Notes: a model not told the origin generated them from the letters alone. A stretch of 64,000 nt of DNA from Mycolicibacterium nivoides (GCF_003855255.1 NZ_CP034072.1:4645208-4709207), one strand, 5' to 3'; numbered from the stretch's first letter, positions 39,884 to 48,741 are shown. Numbers and translations: made by a program.

Positions 39884-41365
39884 GTGCCTTTCCCTGTCCT
39901 TCGCTCCCTCGCTGTCGCCACGGCGTCGGCCGTGGTGCTCGGAACCGGGGTGGCCTGGAGCCAGATCCGCTCCTTCGAATCCGGCATCAACCACATCAGC
40001 TCGGCGGCCCTCGGTGGTGGCGGCGAGGATGGTGCCATCGACATCCTGCTGGTCGGTATGGACAGTCGTACCGACGCCCACGGCAACCCGTTGTCGGCCG
40101 AAGAGTTGGAGACCCTGCGCGCCGGCGACGATGTCTCGACCAATACCGACACCATCATCCTGATCCGCATCCCCAACAACGGGAAGTCGGCCACAGCCAT
40201 CTCCATCCCCCGCGACTCGTACGTCGAAGCACCGGGCTGGGGAAAGATGAAGATCAACGGCGTGTTCGGCGACGTCAAACTCGACCGGATGAAGCAGCTC
40301 GTCGAGGTCGAGGGTGAAGATCCCGCCGTGGCCGAGCCCAAGGCCACCGAGGCGGCCCGCGAGGAGCTGATCCAGACCGTCGCCTCGTTGACCGGCGTCA
40401 CGGTCGACCACTACGCCGAAATCGGACTCCTCGGCTTCGCGCTGATCACCGACGCCCTGGGCGGCGTCAACGTCTGCCTCAAAGATGCAGTCTACGAACC
40501 CCTTTCGGGTGCAGATTTCCCGGCCGGCTGGCAGAAGCTCAACGGCCCGCAGGCGCTGAGCTTCGTTCGGCAACGCCATGACCTGCCGCGCGGGGACCTC
40601 GACCGGGTGACCCGCCAGCAGTCGGTGATGGCGTCGCTGGCCCACGAGGTGATCTCCAGCAAGACGCTGTCCAGCCCAGGCACGCTGGGGCGGCTGCAGG
40701 ATGCCGTGCAGCGCTCCGTGGTGATCTCCGACGGCTGGGACATCATGAATTTCGTCGAGCAGCTGCAGAAGCTGGCGGCCGGCAGCGTCGCGTTCGCCAC
40801 CATCCCGATCCTGCGCGAGGACGGCTGGAGCGACGACGGTATGCAGAGCGTGGTCCGGGTGGATCCCGACGAGGTCCACCAATGGGTGTCGAGCCTGCTG
40901 CAGGACCAGGACGCGGGCAAGACCGAACAGCTCAGCTATTCACCGGAGAACACCACCGTCGAGGTGGTCAACGGCACCGACATCAACGGCCTGGCGGCCG
41001 CGGTGTCGCAGGTGCTGAGCAACAAGGGGTTCCTGCCCGGCACCACCGGCAACCATGAGGGTGCCCCGCCGGTGTCCAGCCAGGTGCTGGCCGCCAAGAG
41101 CGACGACCTCGGCGCCCAGGCGGTGGCGAAGGACCTCGGCGGATTGCCGGTGAACGAGGATTCGTCGTTGCCGCCCGGCGCGGTGCGGGTGGTCCTGGCG
41201 GCGGATTACACCGGACCCGGCTCCGACGGCATGGATCCGTCCGCGGGCATCGTGGATCCGGCTTCGGTCGGCGACACCTACAGCGACACCGGCGAGCAGA
41301 GTCCGCCGCCACCGCCGTCGCCGATCCTCAACGCGGGTTCGGACGATCCCAAGTGTGTGAACTGA
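39884..41365 (+). CDS. lcp1: LytR-CpsA-Psr ligase (Rv3267-like)
   Basis: The 493-residue protein has an N-terminal membrane anchor (residues ~5-25), the LCP domain from about residue 48 (DILLVGMDSRTDAHGN, NTDTIILIRIPNN, ATAISIPRDSYV, FSF-like RQRHDLPRGDLDRVTRQQ) and a C-terminal LytR_C domain (residues ~345-440; TTVEVVNGTDINGLA). Arg residues that bind the pyrophosphate lipid are present. Rv3267 (Lcp1) transfers arabinogalactan to peptidoglycan. The sequence ends in a Pro-rich tail. It lies divergent from rmlD-wbbL, which makes the linker of the same polymer. Confidence 0.93.
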   Translation: MPFPVLRSLAVATASAVVLGTGVAWSQIRSFESGINHISSAALGGGGEDGAIDILLVGMDSRTDAHGNPLSAEELETLRAGDDVSTNTDTIILIRIPNNGKSATAISIPRDSYVEAPGWGKMKINGVFGDVKLDRMKQLVEVEGEDPAVAEPKATEAAREELIQTVASLTGVTVDHYAEIGLLGFALITDALGGVNVCLKDAVYEPLSGADFPAGWQKLNGPQALSFVRQRHDLPRGDLDRVTRQQSVMASLAHEVISSKTLSSPGTLGRLQDAVQRSVVISDGWDIMNFVEQLQKLAAGSVAFATIPILREDGWSDDGMQSVVRVDPDEVHQWVSSLLQDQDAGKTEQLSYSPENTTVEVVNGTDINGLAAAVSQVLSNKGFLPGTTGNHEGAPPVSSQVLAAKSDDLGAQAVAKDLGGLPVNEDSSLPPGAVRVVLAADYTGPGSDGMDPSAGIVDPASVGDTYSDTGEQSPPPPPSPILNAGSDDPKCVN

Positions 41366-41388
41366 TCGCCCTCGAGTAGAACGAGGCT

Positions 41389-42093
41389 ATGAGCACAGTC
41401 AGCGCTGCCGTCCTGGATCCGTTGTTGGCAGCGGACCCGGCCGGGCCACGGATCACCTATTACGACGACGCCACCGGTGAGCGGATCGAGCTGTCGACGG
41501 TGACCATGGCCAACTGGGCCGCCAAGACCGCCAACCTCTTGCGCGACGAGATGGGGACCGGCCCGGGCACGCGGGTGGCGGTGCTGCTGCCCGCGCACTG
41601 GCAGACCGCGGCGGTGTTGTTCGGAATCTGGTGGATCGGCGCCGAGGTGGTTCTGGACGGGGAGGCCGACACCGCCCTGTGCACCCGGGATCGCCTCGAT
41701 GAGGCCGACGACGCGGTTTCCGGCGGCGAGGTCGCGGTGCTGTCGCTGGACCCGTTCGGCAAGCCGGCCCCGGACCTGCCCATCGGCGTCACGGACTACG
41801 CCACCGCGGTACGGGTGCACGGCGACCAGATCGTGCCCGAGCGTGTTCCCGGCCCGGCCCTGGCCGGGCAGTCGGTCGCCGAAGTGCTGGAAGCTTCCCG
41901 GAATGCCGCGGCCGCACAGGGTTTCACCGCCGACGACCGCGTGTTGTCCACCGCGGGCTGGGCCACCCCCGACGAGCTCATCTCGAATCTGGTCGCGGTG
42001 TTCGCCGCCGGGGCGTCACTCGTCCAGGTGGCCAATCCCGATGCGGGCGCACAGGAACGGCGTCGCACGACGGAGAAGGTCACCCGCGGCTAG
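41389..42093 (+). CDS. TIGR03089-family protein (Rv3268-like)
   Basis: The 234-residue protein resembles the N-terminal part of an acyl/AMP-forming ligase fold (ITYYDDATGERIELS, WAAKTANLLRDEMGTGPGTRVAVLLPAHWQ) but lacks the AMP-binding P-loop and the rest of the enzyme. It belongs to an actinobacterial family of unknown function (TIGR03089). It starts 23 bp after the lcp1 stop and probably forms an operon with it. A perfect hairpin terminator follows. Confidence 0.85.
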   Translation: MSTVSAAVLDPLLAADPAGPRITYYDDATGERIELSTVTMANWAAKTANLLRDEMGTGPGTRVAVLLPAHWQTAAVLFGIWWIGAEVVLDGEADTALCTRDRLDEADDAVSGGEVAVLSLDPFGKPAPDLPIGVTDYATAVRVHGDQIVPERVPGPALAGQSVAEVLEASRNAAAAQGFTADDRVLSTAGWATPDELISNLVAVFAAGASLVQVANPDAGAQERRRTTEKVTRG

Positions 42094-42107
42094 CCTCTTT
42101 CGCCGAC

Positions 42108-42157
42108 CAGACAGAAAACTGCCCCTTTTCGCATGAAAAGGGGCAGTTTTCTGTCTG
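42108..42157. terminator. Perfect 22-bp bidirectional terminator
   Basis: Left arm 42108-42129 pairs perfectly with right arm 42136-42157 over a 6-base loop (CGCATG). The stem has AAAA and TTTT runs so that both strands end in T-rich RNA. It sits 15 bp after the TIGR03089 gene and 10 bp after the fadE25 stop, serving both convergent genes. Confidence 0.92.
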
Positions 42158-42166
42158 CTCGCGGAA

Positions 42167-43336
42167 CTACTTGAGCAGGGCGCGGCTCATGACCACGCGC
42201 TGAATCTGGTTGGTGCCCTCGTAGATCTGGGTGATCTTGGCGTCACGCATCATCCGCTCGACCGGGAAGTCCACGGTGTAGCCCGCGCCACCGAACAGCT
42301 GCACCGCGTCGGTGGTGACCTCCATGGCCACATCGGAGGCGAAGCACTTGCTCGCCGCCGAGATGAACCCGAGGTTGGTCTCGCCACGCTCGGCGCGCGC
42401 CGCGGCGTGGTAGACCATCAGGCGCGCAGCTTCCAGCTTCATCGCCATGTCGGCCAGCATGAACTGCACGGCCTGGAAATCAGCGATGGCCGTACCGAAT
42501 TGCTTGCGGTCCTTGGTGTAGGCGATCGCCGCGTCCAGCGCACCCTGGGCAACGCCGACTGCCTGCGCGCCGATGGTCGGGCGGGTGTGATCCAGGGTCG
42601 CCAGTGCGGTTTTGAAACCGGTCCCCGGCTCACCGATGATCCGGTCGCCCGGGATCCGGCAGTTCTCGAAGTACAGCTCGGTGGTCGGGCTGCCCTTGAT
42701 GCCGAGCTTGCGTTCCTTGGGGCCGACGCTGAAGCCCTCGTCGTCCTTGTGCACGATGAACGCCGAGATGCCGTTGGCGCCCTTGTCGGGGTCGGTCACC
42801 GCCATCACGGTGTACCAGGTCGACTTGCCGCCGTTGGTGATCCAGCACTTGGTGCCGTTGAGGATCCAGTCATCGCCATCGGCCTTGGCGCGGGTACGCA
42901 TGCCCGCCGCATCCGAGCCGGCCTCACGCTCGGACAGCGCGTAGGAGGCCATCGCCTCACCGGAGGCCAGCGATGGCAGCACCTGCTTCTTCAGCTCATC
43001 GGAGCCGCGCAGGATCAGGCCCATCGTGCCCAGCTTGTTGACCGCCGGGATCAGTGAGGCCGAGCAGTCCACCCGGGCCACTTCCTCGATCACGATGCAG
43101 GCCGCGACCGAGTCGGCACCCTGGCCGCCGTACTCCTCGGGGACGTGCACCGCGTTGAAACCCGAGGCGTTCAGCGCCTGCAGGGCTTCCTCCGGGAACC
43201 GGGCGTTCTCGTCGACGTCGGCAGCGTGCGGGGCGATTTCCTTCTCCGCCAGCGCCCGGATCGCCGCCCGAAGCTCCTGGTGCTCCTCAGGCAACTGAAA
43301 CAAATCGAAAGATGGGTTACCGCCCCAGCCAGCCAT
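42167..43336 (-). CDS. fadE25: Acyl-CoA dehydrogenase FadE25
   Basis: The 389-residue flavoenzyme oxidises acyl-CoA to enoyl-CoA. Landmarks are YALSEREAGSDAAGMRT near residue 135, WITNGGKSTW near 165 and the catalytic Glu in IYEGTNQIQRVVMSRALLK at the C terminus. The ATG at 43336 follows GGGAGAAGATC and gives the length of Rv3274c. The tail matches the family exactly in position. A TetR gene lies divergent upstream with a palindrome between them, so FadE25 may be under its control here, unlike in M. tuberculosis where purE follows directly. Confidence 0.95.
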   Translation of the reverse strand: MAGWGGNPSFDLFQLPEEHQELRAAIRALAEKEIAPHAADVDENARFPEEALQALNASGFNAVHVPEEYGGQGADSVAACIVIEEVARVDCSASLIPAVNKLGTMGLILRGSDELKKQVLPSLASGEAMASYALSEREAGSDAAGMRTRAKADGDDWILNGTKCWITNGGKSTWYTVMAVTDPDKGANGISAFIVHKDDEGFSVGPKERKLGIKGSPTTELYFENCRIPGDRIIGEPGTGFKTALATLDHTRPTIGAQAVGVAQGALDAAIAYTKDRKQFGTAIADFQAVQFMLADMAMKLEAARLMVYHAAARAERGETNLGFISAASKCFASDVAMEVTTDAVQLFGGAGYTVDFPVERMMRDAKITQIYEGTNQIQRVVMSRALLK

Positions 43337-43421
43337 GATCTTCTCCCTAGCTTTCAGCTCTCGGCTCTCTTGGATCAATCGTTGCGCGGACTGCACATCG
43401 AGTACATCGCCCTGCTACTTT

Positions 43422-43436
43422 TGGTACTCAGTACCA
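43422..43436. promoter_or_regulatory. Palindromic operator candidate between fadE25 and tetR
   Basis: TGGTACT-C-AGTACCA is a perfect 7-1-7 palindrome 35 bp before the TetR start and about 85 bp before the fadE25 start. TGCTA and TAGCA also flank it nearly symmetrically. A palindrome in the gap between a TetR gene and its divergent neighbour is the usual position of the autoregulatory operator. Confidence 0.6.
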
Positions 43437-43470
43437 TAGCATCGGCACTCAGTCCCACGGAAGGTGCATC

Positions 43471-44127
43471 ATGCCCGACCTGCCAAGCACTCGTGAGCGT
43501 CTGGTGAGCGCGGCATTCGAACTGTTCGAAGAACGCGGGTACGAAGCCACCAGCGTCGATGACATCGCGGCACGGGCGCGGGTCGGACGCACCACCGCGT
43601 TTCGTCAGTTCGGATCGAAAGAGGCGTTGATCTTTCCCGATCACGAGGCGTTGCTGCGCCGCGCCGACGAGAGATTGTCGGCGGTGCCGCCCGAAACGCT
43701 CCCCGCCGAGGTCATCGCGGTGGCGACAACCTCGGTCTTCGAGAACTACCTCGCCGAGGGTGAGCGTGCGCGGACGCGGTATCGGCTCACCCGCTCGGTA
43801 CCTGCCCTGCGCGACTTCGAAACAGCCGTGGTGTCCCGGTATGTCCGGCTGTTCACCAAACACCTGCGGAGCGCGCCGACCGAGGATTGGACGGCGGACC
43901 TGCGCGCCGAACTGTTCGCCAACGCCGTGGTCGTTGCACACAACCATGTTCTGCGCCGGTGGCTGCGCGGCGACGTGGCCAACCCACGGTCCGACCTGGC
44001 CCAGGCGCTGGCCGCGACATGGCCGATCTACCGGGGCGGCACTGGCCGCACCGCGGTTGTGGTGATGTCGACCGATGAACCGATCGAGTCGCTGACCCCC
44101 CGCATTCGCGAGCTGATCGGCGATTGA
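43471..44127 (+). CDS. TetR-family regulator divergent from fadE25
   Basis: The 218-residue protein has a TetR DNA-binding domain (residues ~5-55; VDDIAARARVGRTTAFRQFGSKEAL) and an all-helical C-terminal domain with a hydrophobic pocket. The family member cannot be named. Its position between fadE25 and purE is not that of M. tuberculosis, so it looks like an accessory gene. It ends 1 bp before the convergent purE stop region. A lipid or acyl-CoA ligand is a fair guess given FadE25 across the operator. Confidence 0.85.
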   Translation: MPDLPSTRERLVSAAFELFEERGYEATSVDDIAARARVGRTTAFRQFGSKEALIFPDHEALLRRADERLSAVPPETLPAEVIAVATTSVFENYLAEGERARTRYRLTRSVPALRDFETAVVSRYVRLFTKHLRSAPTEDWTADLRAELFANAVVVAHNHVLRRWLRGDVANPRSDLAQALAATWPIYRGGTGRTAVVVMSTDEPIESLTPRIRELIGD

Positions 44128-44128
44128 C

Positions 44129-44641
44129 TCAGCCGTCGCCCAACAGGCGATCGCGCAGCGCCGCGTCCTTCTTCAACACCATGGTTTCCAGGTCTGCCTG
44201 GAATTTCACCATCCGGTCCCGCAACGCGGTATCGGATGAACCGAGGATCCGCACAGCCAGCAGGCCCGCATTACGCGCTCCACCAATGGAAACCGTGGCC
44301 ACCGGCACCCCGGCGGGCATCTGCACGATCGACAGCAAGGAGTCCATGCCGTCCAACCGGGCCAGCGGTACCGGAACTCCGATGACCGGAAGCGGCGTGG
44401 CCGACGCCACCATGCCGGGCAGATGTGCGGCTCCTCCCGCTCCGGCGATGATCACCTCGATACCCCGGTCCGCCGCGGTCTTGGCGTAGTCGAGCATGCG
44501 CTGCGGGGTCCGGTGCGCGGAGACCACACCGACCTCGAACGGCACCTCGAACTCGGCGAGCGCGGTGGCCGCATCGGACATCACCGACCAGTCGCTGTCG
44601 CTGCCCATGATCAGGCCGACCCTGGCATTAGTTCCCGGCAT
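44129..44641 (-). CDS. purE: N5-carboxyaminoimidazole ribonucleotide mutase
   Basis: The 170-residue PurE moves the carboxyl group of N5-CAIR to form CAIR in purine synthesis. It has [14 protein letters not shown] at residues ~7-20, SAHRTPQRM near residue 43, and [14 protein letters not shown] near residue 66. The ATG at 44641 (MPGTN) is preceded by GGATGG; another ATG at 44647 would add two residues. Either way it overlaps the purK 3' end by 14-20 bp, so the two enzymes of this step are translated together. Confidence 0.95.
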   Translation of the reverse strand: MPGTNARVGLIMGSDSDWSVMSDAATALAEFEVPFEVGVVSAHRTPQRMLDYAKTAADRGIEVIIAGAGGAAHLPGMVASATPLPVIGVPVPLARLDGMDSLLSIVQMPAGVPVATVSIGGARNAGLLAVRILGSSDTALRDRMVKFQADLETMVLKKDAALRDRLLGDG

Positions 44642-45827
44642 GCTCATCCCATCCGTCGGTCCACTCGCCGTGTGACAACCAGTGCGCTGCCCGCACCGCA
44701 CGCTCGCGAAGTTCGTCCATGTCCGTGCCGATGATGTTGACGTGCCCGAGCTTGCGCCCGGCCCGTTCACCCTTGCCGTACAGGTGCACCTTCGCGTCGG
44801 GAATCCGAGCGAAGAGGTGGTGCATCCTCTCGTCCATCGACATCGTCGGCGTCTGCGGCGCCCCGAGCACGTTGGCCATCACGGCAGCAGGCGCGATGGC
44901 CGAGGTGTCGCCGAGCGGGTAGTCCAGGACCGCCCGCAGATGCTGCTCGAACTGGCTGGTGACCGCGCCGTCCATGGTCCAGTGCCCGGAGTTGTGCGGA
45001 CGCATGGCCAGCTCGTTGACCAGCAGCTTGCCGTCGGCCGTCTCGAACAGCTCGACCGCGAGCACCCCGACCACGCCCAGCTCGTTGGCCACCCGCAGGC
45101 CGAGTTCCTGTGCGGCCGAGCCGAGTTCGTCGGACAGTCCGGGCGCCGGGGCGTACACCTCGACGCAGATGCCGTCGCGCTGCACGGTTTCGACCACAGG
45201 CCACGCCGCACCCTGTCCGAACGGCGAGCGGGCCACCAGCGCGGCGAGCTCCCGGCGCATCGCGACGCGCTCCTCGGCCAGCACCGCCACCCCGTCAGCC
45301 AGGTAGCCGGCCACCACCTCGCGTGCGGAGTCGAGGTCGTCGGCCATGACCACGCCCTTGCCGTCGTACCCGCCACGCACGGTCTTGATCACCACGGGAC
45401 CGTCGATCTGCCGCACGAATTCCTCGACGTCGGCGACCGAGGTGATCTCTGCGAAGCGCGGCACCGGGGCACCCAGGCTGTGCAGCTTGCGGCGCATCAG
45501 CAGCTTGTCCTGGGCATGCACCAACGCCTGCGGCGGCGGGTTGACCGTGACCCCTTCGGCCACGAGCGTCTCCAGGTGTTCGGTGGGCACGTGCTCGTGG
45601 TCGAACGTCAACGCCGTCGCCCCGTCCGCCGCCCGGCGCAGCGCGTCCAGGTCGGTGTGGGAGCCGATGACGACGTCGGGAGTCACCTGTGCGGCGGATT
45701 CGTCGGGCCCGGCGGACAGCACCCGCAGGGTCTGCCCGAGCGCGATGGCTGCCTGGTGCGTCATCCTCGCGAGCTGGCCGCCGCCGATCATCGCCACCAC
45801 AGGAGGTTTCTTGGGAGTTGTCGGCAC
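44628..45827 (-). CDS. purK: N5-carboxyaminoimidazole ribonucleotide synthase
   Basis: The 399-residue ATP-grasp enzyme carboxylates AIR using ATP and bicarbonate. The N-terminal [18 protein letters not shown] motif lies at residues ~9-26, the central ATP-grasp has [16 protein letters not shown] near residue 145, and [18 protein letters not shown] near residue 270 holds the metal-binding residues. The GTG at 45827 follows AGAGGGC; a frame opens at 45941. It overlaps purE at the 3' end. It is divergent from the GtrA gene. Confidence 0.95.
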   Translation of the reverse strand: MPTTPKKPPVVAMIGGGQLARMTHQAAIALGQTLRVLSAGPDESAAQVTPDVVIGSHTDLDALRRAADGATALTFDHEHVPTEHLETLVAEGVTVNPPPQALVHAQDKLLMRRKLHSLGAPVPRFAEITSVADVEEFVRQIDGPVVIKTVRGGYDGKGVVMADDLDSAREVVAGYLADGVAVLAEERVAMRRELAALVARSPFGQGAAWPVVETVQRDGICVEVYAPAPGLSDELGSAAQELGLRVANELGVVGVLAVELFETADGKLLVNELAMRPHNSGHWTMDGAVTSQFEQHLRAVLDYPLGDTSAIAPAAVMANVLGAPQTPTMSMDERMHHLFARIPDAKVHLYGKGERAGRKLGHVNIIGTDMDELRERAVRAAHWLSHGEWTDGWDEHAGN

Positions 45828-45950
45828 GCCCTCTATGGTGTCATGCGCGGATTCATGTCCTCGTCGTGACCGACTCATTGACCTGCGGTTAAGGTACGGC
45901 GTCCGCAGCGATGCGGCATCGGGCGGCGCATTTACGTACACTGCCTAGCT

Positions 45951-46613
45951 GTGTCCTTCGCCGATGCGACAATCGCTCGATTGCCGCGATTCGTCCGTCC
46001 CTACGCCGAGCGGCATCACGAACTGATCAAGTTCGCGATCGTCGGCGCGACGACGTTTGTCATCGATTCGGCGATCTTCTACACCCTCAAACTCACGGTG
46101 CTGGAGCCCAAGCCGGTCACCGCCAAGATCATCGCCGGCATCGTCGCGGTCATCGCCTCCTACATTCTCAACCGGGAATGGAGCTTCCAGAATCGCGGCG
46201 GCCGCGAGCGCCACCACGAGGCCCTGCTGTTCTTCGCGTTCAGCGGCGTGGGTGTGATGCTGTCGATGCTGCCGCTGTACTTCTCCAGCTATGTGCTGGG
46301 GCTCCGGGTTCCCGAGGTTTCGCTCACAGTCGAGAACATCGCCGACTTCATCTCGGCCTACATCCTCGGCAATCTGCTGCAGATGGCGTTCCGGTTCTGG
46401 GCGTTCCGCCGCTGGGTGTTCCCCGACGAGTTCACCGACAAGCCCGATCTGGCTCTCGAGTCCACGCTCACCGGCGGCGGCTTCGCCGAGGCGTTCGAGG
46501 ATCACGCCGAGCGCAAGGCCGCCAACGTGACGCCGCTACGCCGGCCGAGCCGCCGTTCGAAGGCGCGTCAGCTCGGTGATTCTTCGGACCCCAGGGTGTC
46601 GAAGACTTCGTGA
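45951..46613 (+). CDS. GtrA-family membrane protein (Rv3277-like)
   Basis: The 220-residue protein has four hydrophobic helices (about residues 25-45, 55-75, 100-120 and 135-155) typical of GtrA, which moves or presents polyprenyl-linked sugars across the membrane in cell-envelope glycosylation. The GTG start follows the divergent purK promoter gap. The C-terminal 60 residues are charged and end ...SDPRVSKTS. The last 87 bp belong to a direct repeat copied again at 50484-50573; the antisense of the same bases still encodes the end of the PH-domain protein, showing that the two genes once overlapped tail to tail. Confidence 0.88.
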   Translation: MSFADATIARLPRFVRPYAERHHELIKFAIVGATTFVIDSAIFYTLKLTVLEPKPVTAKIIAGIVAVIASYILNREWSFQNRGGRERHHEALLFFAFSGVGVMLSMLPLYFSSYVLGLRVPEVSLTVENIADFISAYILGNLLQMAFRFWAFRRWVFPDEFTDKPDLALESTLTGGGFAEAFEDHAERKAANVTPLRRPSRRSKARQLGDSSDPRVSKTS

Positions 46614-46616
46614 TAC
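46527..46616. repeat. Left 90-bp direct repeat bounding the inserted module
   Basis: These 90 bases match 50484-50573 at 80 positions with no gap (offset 3957). On the plus strand they encode the end of the GtrA protein, which is in use. On the minus strand they keep YHEVFDTLGSEESPS and a TGA stop, the exact C-terminus of the PH-domain protein, now detached from its gene. Confidence 0.93.
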
Positions 46617-46863
46617 CGCGGGGGTGACCCCACACGAAACGATGGGCCGGTTCAACGACGGTCGAGCCGCGCGAAGCGGGTTTCCGCGCCAGCAGCAAGA
46701 TGGCTGCGGCGATCGGAATTACCAGTAGTGCACCGACGGTTGGCCGACGGCGTTGTTGTGCGCCGCCCGACCCACCGCCGTTGGTGACGAATCGTTTTCA
46801 GGTTCAAGCACCGGAACCTCCAGCACCTAGGCGAAGTGCGCCGTCAGTCCCGCATCGTTCCGG

Positions 46864-47037
46864 TCAGTTCTTGAAGGCGTCCTTGACCTTCTCGCCGGCC
46901 TGCTTGAGATTGCCCTTGGCCTGGTCCTTCTGTCCCTCTGCCTGGGTGTCCCTGTCGCCGGTGGCCTCCCCGACCTTCTCCTTGGCCTTCCCAGCCACTT
47001 CTTCGACCTTGTTCTTGGCCTTGTCTACGGCGCTCAT
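46864..47037 (-). CDS. CsbD-like stress protein
   Basis: This 57-residue, highly charged protein is made of Lys/Glu-rich amphipathic stretches: a MSAVDKAKNKVEEVAGKAK start, then EKVGEATGD, a Gln/Asp middle, and a ...AGEKVKDAFKN end, the CsbD family pattern. CsbD proteins are induced in general stress under alternative sigma factors; their molecular job is unclear. A GGGAG site lies 6 bases before the ATG. A SigF-like promoter lies about 100 bp upstream. The 247-bp stretch between it and the GtrA gene shows only one hydrophobic frame (VGALLVIPIAAAILLLARK, minus strand) without a start, possibly a broken membrane-protein end. Confidence 0.88.
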   Translation of the reverse strand: MSAVDKAKNKVEEVAGKAKEKVGEATGDRDTQAEGQKDQAKGNLKQAGEKVKDAFKN

Positions 47038-47131
47038 GTGTTTCTCCCGTTTTTTGCGCTGGCCGTGCCGCGGACTCGCGACACGTAATGACGCAGCGTG
47101 CGAACGTTATTCGTCACGCTGCCACCACGGG

Positions 47132-47156
47132 ATACCCATCCCGGCAATGTCTAACC
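47132..47156 (-). promoter_or_regulatory. SigF-like promoter for csbD
   Basis: On the minus strand GGTT (47156-47153) and GGGTAT (47137-47132) are 15 bases apart. This is close to the mycobacterial SigF consensus of GTTT, then 15-17 bases, then GGGTAT, with one -35 mismatch if GTTA is read. It lies about 95 bp before the csbD start, and stress control fits the CsbD family. Confidence 0.5.
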
Positions 47157-47187
47157 ACACCCTCGGGAGATCGGCGAGGACCATCGC

Positions 47188-47214
47188 GGTTTCGCGACTG
47201 GTCAATGCGGGTAT
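47188..47214 (+). promoter_or_regulatory. Orphan SigF-consensus promoter facing the four-gene operon
   Basis: GGTTT (47188-47192), 16 bases, then GGGTAT (47209-47214) is a full match to the mycobacterial SigF consensus. It points right, into the 3' end of the minus-strand methyltransferase gene. No credible plus-strand gene follows; the best frame is ATG at about 47239 with roughly 50 codons ending before 47400 and it looks spurious. It may drive an antisense RNA or be the relic of a lost gene. 47038-47326 holds no other feature. Confidence 0.4.
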
Positions 47215-47326
47215 GTCAGGGCGACACGAAGTTGAGCCATGCCGTCGGCGGCCGCAGTCATTAGCACTGGACCGCTACCCCGGCGGCGCACCCAAGTGCA
47301 TTGGGGGCCAGTCCTATCCGCCTTGG

Positions 47327-47965
47327 TCAACCGGCACCCGGCACCCCGTCGCGCTCGGCAACGGATGCTGCGCGATGGGTGTCGAAAACCTCGATGACAA
47401 CATCGCGGTCGCGGTAGCTCCCGATCGAAATGAGCCCCGGCGTCGCCGCGATGACCCTGTTGGCCTGATCACCGGTGTGCGGATAGTCGGCCACCTCGTG
47501 ACGCCAGTGTGCCGCTATCACGGTCGCACCGCGGGCCAACTGCGGACACTCGCGGCGGAGCAGCCCGGCCAGCAACTCCTCCTCCAGGTAGTACGCCACT
47601 TCCGAGAGCACCAGCAGGTCGAAAGGTCCTGGAGGCCAAGGGTCGTCGAGCGATCCACGCACCAGAGTGACACGATCGCGCGGCCCGTCCCGGTCGCCAT
47701 CGGCACGCAGTCGCACGTCGGCGATGTCCAGAGCGGCCCCCGCCACATCCATCGCGGTGACGTGATCGCAGCGCTCGGCGAGCATCGCCGTGAGAGTGCC
47801 GATCGAGCAACCCGGCTCGAAGGCATGCCGATAGCGCCGCTGCGGCAGCATTGCCAGCGTGATCGCGTACTTGCGTTGCTCATACCAGCGGGTGGCCAGT
47901 CGCCACGGGTCCGCCGAGGTCGCGTACATACGGTCGAAGTACGAGTCGGGCAGGCGCTCTGTCAC
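47327..47965 (-). CDS. NodS-like SAM-dependent methyltransferase
   Basis: The 212-residue protein resembles NodS-type methyltransferases: MTERLPDSYFDRMYATSADPW start pattern (here VTERLPD), WYEQRKYAITLAMLP, motif I HAFEPGCSIGTLTAML near residue 50, and DLLVLSEVAYYL near residue 115. NodS itself N-methylates the deacetylated glucosamine of Nod factors. The GTG start overlaps the PIG-L stop by 4 bp (GTGA). It is the last gene of the operon GT2-acyl-CoA dehydrogenase-PIG-L-methyltransferase. The true substrate is unknown; a deacetylated amino sugar made by the partner PIG-L protein is the natural hypothesis. Confidence 0.87.
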   Translation of the reverse strand: MTERLPDSYFDRMYATSADPWRLATRWYEQRKYAITLAMLPQRRYRHAFEPGCSIGTLTAMLAERCDHVTAMDVAGAALDIADVRLRADGDRDGPRDRVTLVRGSLDDPWPPGPFDLLVLSEVAYYLEEELLAGLLRRECPQLARGATVIAAHWRHEVADYPHTGDQANRVIAATPGLISIGSYRDRDVVIEVFDTHRAASVAERDGVPGAG

Positions 47966-48741
47966 CGGAACACCATCTCCCCGACCGCGAGCAGCCGAGG
48001 CAACACGAACGGCGGCAGTACCGGGTGCACACCCGGTGCCGATGGAAGGAACTGGCTGCGGAAGCATTGCGCGGCAGCTTGTTTACGCCCCACGGCGGAG
48101 GCCGTCAACGGCACCATGAGCGCCCGATCCCAGGGCACCGCGGAGTCTCCGGGCGTCGCCCAGTGCCACATCCAGACCGGGTACTCCAGCAGAACCGCCG
48201 CGGTGCGGTGCGCAGCCGCGGCAGCAGCCCGCCCAACCGCCTCGTGATCGGGATGCCCGTCGCCGCGCCACGTCGTTGCACACCAGGTGCCAGGCGGGCA
48301 CTCCTCGAGTATCCCGGTCAGCAGATCTGCCAGCGAGTCTTGGTGGCCGGCGAGTTCACCGTCGGGCAATGCGAGGCTGATCGGCTCCCCCACACCGAGA
48401 ATCCTTGCGGCCTTTCTCAACTCGGCGCTTCGGGTGCGCTCCAGCCGGATTCGGTCGAAGGGCGTGAGACCCTCATGGGCGGCCCCGCCGTCACTGACGG
48501 ACACCACTCGGACCTCGATCCCCCGCTCCGCCAGCAGCGCCATGGTCGCCCCGAAGCCGAGGGTCTCGTCGTCGGGATGCGGTGCGACCACCACCAGGGC
48601 GGGACATGTCGTGAGGTCCAGCTCACCGAACGATCGGTCCCAGGTCGTCCAGGCGTGACCCGGGGTGCCACCGCAGCTCAGCGGGCGTGACCCGAACCGC
48701 GCTGCGTTGCCGCACGGTTCAGCGGGCTCTGCGGCTGTCAT
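47962..48741 (-). CDS. PIG-L-family deacetylase
   Basis: The 259-residue protein is a zinc deacetylase of the PIG-L/LmbE/MshB type. The metal motif is APHPDDETLG near residue 54 and the second site GHPDHEAVG lies near residue 165; SVSDGGAAHEG and TWRGDGH complete the active site. Relatives remove acetyl groups from N-acetylglucosaminyl lipids, mycothiol precursors or antibiotics. The ATG at 48741 overlaps the dehydrogenase stop by 4 bp. The N-terminal ~40 residues are extra relative to MshB. It is placed between a flavoenzyme and a methyltransferase in the same operon. Confidence 0.9.
   Translation of the reverse strand: MTAAEPAEPCGNAARFGSRPLSCGGTPGHAWTTWDRSFGELDLTTCPALVVVAPHPDDETLGFGATMALLAERGIEVRVVSVSDGGAAHEGLTPFDRIRLERTRSAELRKAARILGVGEPISLALPDGELAGHQDSLADLLTGILEECPPGTWCATTWRGDGHPDHEAVGRAAAAAAHRTAAVLLEYPVWMWHWATPGDSAVPWDRALMVPLTASAVGRKQAAAQCFRSQFLPSAPGVHPVLPPFVLPRLLAVGEMVFR

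Noticed and set aside
46700..48247. 515-codon plus-strand frame across the csbD and four-gene operon 3' region
   Set aside because: It is antisense to csbD, the methyltransferase and part of the PIG-L gene, which all have convincing family motifs and overlaps.
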